A stretch of DNA of 64,000 nucleotides from Crotalaria pallida (taxonomy: Eukaryota; Streptophyta; Magnoliopsida; Fabales; Fabaceae), in contig CM075649.1 in NCBI GenBank assembly GCA_037953625.1, positions 91,269,290-91,333,289 on the forward strand, written 5' to 3'. Position numbers and translations under genes: made by a program. Of the stretch, positions 61,501 through 64,000 are shown one piece after another (the first letter of the stretch is position 1; each line of letters starts with the position of its first letter). The notes below the pieces were generated by a model. The model ran no database searches and had not been told where the DNA came from. It was given only the letters and a program-made list of their open reading frames with translations.

Positions 61501-61520
61501 GAATTTCGGGGACGAAATTC
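61501..61520 (+). repeat. Palindrome next to the polypurine tract (core GGGA)
   Basis: GAATTTCG-GGGA-CGAAATTC, perfect 8-bp arms, four bases before the polypurine tract. Core identical and arms different from 39899-39918. Confidence 0.88.
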
Positions 61521-61524
61521 TAAT

Positions 61525-61538
61525 AAGTGGGGGAGAAT
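61525..61538 (+). other. Polypurine tract of the family B element
   Basis: AAGTGGGGGAGAAT directly before TGTAACATCCC of the 3' LTR. Confidence 0.88.
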
Positions 61539-64000
61539 TGTAACATCCCGAATTTTAATTCTAAGAGTAATTAGAATAATGATAAGATTTGGAAGTAAGT
61601 ATTATTGTAAAAAGGATTTAAAATGATGGATTAGGAGTTCTTTGAATGCCATAAGGATGTCAAGAAGTATTGGCATCAGAAAGGAGGTTGAAAGATGAAC
61701 AAAAGAGCGTTGGAAGCAATGTTTTCGGTGTGGTAAACACCCTATATTAGGAAATTGAAAATAAAATATTTACAACTCAAAACGTAAATTCCACCGTTGG
61801 ATGTGAAGGGTAATATGTGAGGAAGCTTGCTTTCAAATTTGAGCGAGATCCGACGGGTAACGAAGAAGTTATGGCATTTTGAAATGCCAAGGAAAAAGAG
61901 AACTGGCCAGACTACTCGAGTAGTACCTGAATTAATCGAGTAGTTCACCAACTAATCGATTAGTTCACTGGGTAATCGAGTAGTTGGGAGAAACAGAAAG
62001 TCCAGAAAACTTGGACTACTCGAGTAGTCCACTGACTACTCGAGTAGTGCGTACTGCATCAGAAATAAAACGTGCTTGGGGTCTTCTTCCTCATTCATTC
62101 CTTTGTCTTTCTCTCTCTAGGGCACGAAGCTCTCTCTTCTCTCTCTCTAATTTCATCCTCAAATCCTCCCTTAGATCCATAATAAACTACCAAAAATCAA
62201 TCCCCATCACACACTAACACATAATCATTCATCAATCTCTTCTATTTCCTCTCACCCACTTCAATCCCCGATTTTCTCTCTCCATCCTTGAAGCTTCAAG
62301 AACACCCACCATGGAGAATCATCACATCAAAATAAGTTGATTTGAGTTTCATTCATTTATCCTTCAACTTACACAAACTATCATCAATCTCTAATCGTTC
62401 TTGCTTTGTTTGGTCATTGTGGGTATAGTTTCTCTCTCCTCCATAGCCTTGAAGCTTTCTCTCTCTACACCATGGCTAAGTAGGATCAAGCTCTCCTACT
62501 CACTCTCACTACACACTTGGAGTCTATTTGATTGAAACTCAAAAGGGGAAGATTTCAAAGAGTTAGGGTTTGGTACTCCCTTCTCTCTCTACAAGGTTAA
62601 GGTAAGGGAGTGGTTATAGTGAGCATTGGCTTGTTCTAGGAAAGGGTTTGTATTTAGATATAATGGTTGTCTAGGAGTTTACGTGTTAGGGTAGAAAATT
62701 AGAAATCTCAATTTAGGAACTAAGGAAAATGTTGGAAATAGGCTTAATTGGCAATTATGGAACTTTAGGAAGTAAAGAATGAGGTTAGGTTTTAATTAAG
62801 GATAATAAATGGCATAAACCCCTAATTTAGGACTTGGAATCAATAATTGGGACATGTGAAAAAAATGTGGTTATTGTATGATTATATGAAAAGTTAAAGT
62901 TTGGTTAATGTTTGCACTCTAATTGTTTATGTGAAATGTGAATTGTAGCTATTTGGTTATAATTATGATGGTTTTTGTGATTGGAATGACTTGGTAAATA
63001 TTAAATGGAATTGGTAGGCAAAGTAATGGCATATAATATGGACAATTAAAAATGCATAAATATGGTGGTGTATCGTAGGCCTTCGATTTGGGGGAGACGA
63101 TACATCGTAAAAATTTGGGTTGTATTGTAGGCCTTCGATTTGGGGGAGACAATACAACGTAAAAGGGGCGATGTATGTAGGCCTTCGATTTGGTGGAGAC
63201 ATACATCGTCGATGGTGTATGTATGTAGGCCTTCTATTTGGTGGAGACATACATACACCCTAAATAAAAAGGAAAAAGGAAAGGACAGTGGATAAAATAA
63301 GGTAAACGGTAAAGGAAAAGCGATGTATGTAGGCCTTCGATTTGGTGGAGACATACATCGTGATTGGTGTATGTATGTAGGCCTTCGATTTGGTGGAGAC
63401 ATACATACACCGTAAATAAAAGGAAATGAATAAAGGAAACAGGGAATAAAATTGAACAAGGTAATGGTAATGGAAACGCGATGTATGTAGTCCTTCGATT
63501 TGGTGGAGATATACATCGTGATTGGTGTATGTATGTAGGCCTTCGATTTGGTGGAGACATACATACACCGTAAAAATAAGGAAAGAGATAAGGGAATAAA
63601 ATTGGACAAGGTATGGTAATGGAAACGCGATGTATGTAGGCCTTCGATTTGGTGGAGAGATACATCGTGATTGGTGTATGTATGTAGGCCTTCGATTTGG
63701 TGGAGACATACATACACCGTAAAAATAAGGAAAGAGGTAAGGGAATAAAATTGGAAAAGGTATGGTAATGGAAACGCGATGTATGTAGGCCTTCGATTTG
63801 GTGGAGACATACATCGTGATTGGTGTATGTATGTAGGCCTTTGATTTGGTGGTGACATACATACACCGTAAAAATAAGGAAAGAGGTAAGGGGATAAAAT
63901 TGGACAAGGTAACGGTAATGGAAACGCAATGTATGTAGGCCTTCGATTTGGTGGAGACATACATCGTGATTGGTGTATGTATGTAGACCTTCGATTTGGT
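61539..64000 (+). repeat. Family B 3' LTR, truncated by window end
   Basis: Same start and order as the 5' LTR. It has one more palindrome half-unit near 61922-61945 (CCTGAATTAATCGAGTAG) than the 5' LTR. The palindrome cluster lies at 61912-62048. Confidence 0.93.
63069..64000 (+). repeat. Hairpin array in family B 3' LTR (14 units in window)
   Basis: Same stem series as the 5' array: TGTATCGT, TTGTATTGT, CGATGTATGT, GGTGTATGTATGT, then alternating. Fourteen loops are seen before the window ends, the last incomplete. Loop point changes occur (AGTCCTTCG at 63490, AGGCCTTTG at 63837). Confidence 0.92.

Larger units (their letters stand above)
58874..61538 (+). other. Interior of the family B element, non-coding
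   Basis: No gag or pol motif is visible in any frame. There is a diverged internal duplication: the segment from about 59125 to 59520 (TTACTCTTGCAACTATTAAGAGATGAT..., ...GATTCCTGAACGGTC) is echoed at about 59620-60000 (TTTGCAACTACTAACGGATGAT..., ...GGTTCCTGAATAGTC). Minus ORFs at 59205-59519 and 59532-59831 cover the two copies but show no domain. Confidence 0.7.
55513..64000 (+). mobile_element. Family B non-autonomous LTR retrotransposon, right end outside window
   Basis: 5' LTR (55513-58873), primer site, a 2.67 kb interior without gag-pol, polypurine tract and the first 2.46 kb of the 3' LTR are in order. The two LTRs are nearly identical by eye, so it is a recent insertion. With no coding capacity it would need proteins in trans. 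Confidence 0.9.

Noticed and set aside
1..64000. Cellular genes, tRNA or rRNA genes
   Set aside because: I read both strands for exon-like conserved domains and RNA gene motifs and found none; the only tRNA-related sequences are primer binding sites.

Overview
The window is repetitive plant nuclear DNA, most likely from a eudicot with a large genome. It is built almost entirely of nested Ty3/gypsy-type LTR retrotransposons. I find no cellular gene, tRNA, rRNA or CRISPR array. The kingdom call rests on an Athila-type gag-pol with a tRNA-Asp primer site, chromovirus-type elements with the initiator-Met primer site TGGTATCAGAGC, and LTRs ending in TGTAACA...TGTTACA.

Layout: (1) 1-692, the acidic C-terminal end of an ORF plus non-coding DNA. 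(2) About 693-6379, an Athila-like element (+) with LTR, primer site and broken gag-pol, cut off inside integrase. (3) 6379-14568, the 5' end of a Tekay/Del-like element (-) with gag fragment, primer site and a long LTR, which is itself interrupted by a family B solo LTR (11772-14469). (4) 14569-33852 and 46918-51153, a pile of related long (about 6 kb) plus-strand LTRs, called A1 to A4 here. They are interrupted by a family C solo LTR (21392-24699, TSD GATGG), a complete solo LTR A3 (25769-31534) and a complete 13 kb element. (5) That element (33853-46912, -, TSD ATAGA) has about 6 kb LTRs and only 1.1 kb of non-coding interior, so it is LARD-like and non-autonomous. (6) 51171-51621, the start of another LTR. 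(7) About 51622-55512, an element D with a decayed gene for a plant 'putative gypsy-type transposon' protein. (8) 55513 to the window end, a family B non-autonomous element (+) with two LTRs, primer site, polypurine tract and a 2.7 kb ORF-less interior.

The most unusual signal is one structural theme in several LTR families: short inverted repeats whose centre (loop) is constant while the arms change but stay complementary. Family B LTRs carry tandem arrays of 9 to 16 hairpins with the 20-nt loop AGGCCTTCGATTTGGTGGAG and at least four different stems. The family C LTR carries more than ten palindromes with core TC-CCA-GA and different matched arms. The long A-type LTRs share a roughly 600-bp block in seven copies containing several stem-loops with constant loops and compensatory stem changes, one of which has the same core as the family C array. 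A palindrome with constant core GGGGA also precedes the polypurine tract of two families. This pattern fits either selection for structure or template-switch palindrome correction; the sequence alone cannot decide.

All alignments, counts and divergence impressions were made by eye. Boundaries marked approximate are so because no intact terminus or target-site duplication could be seen.
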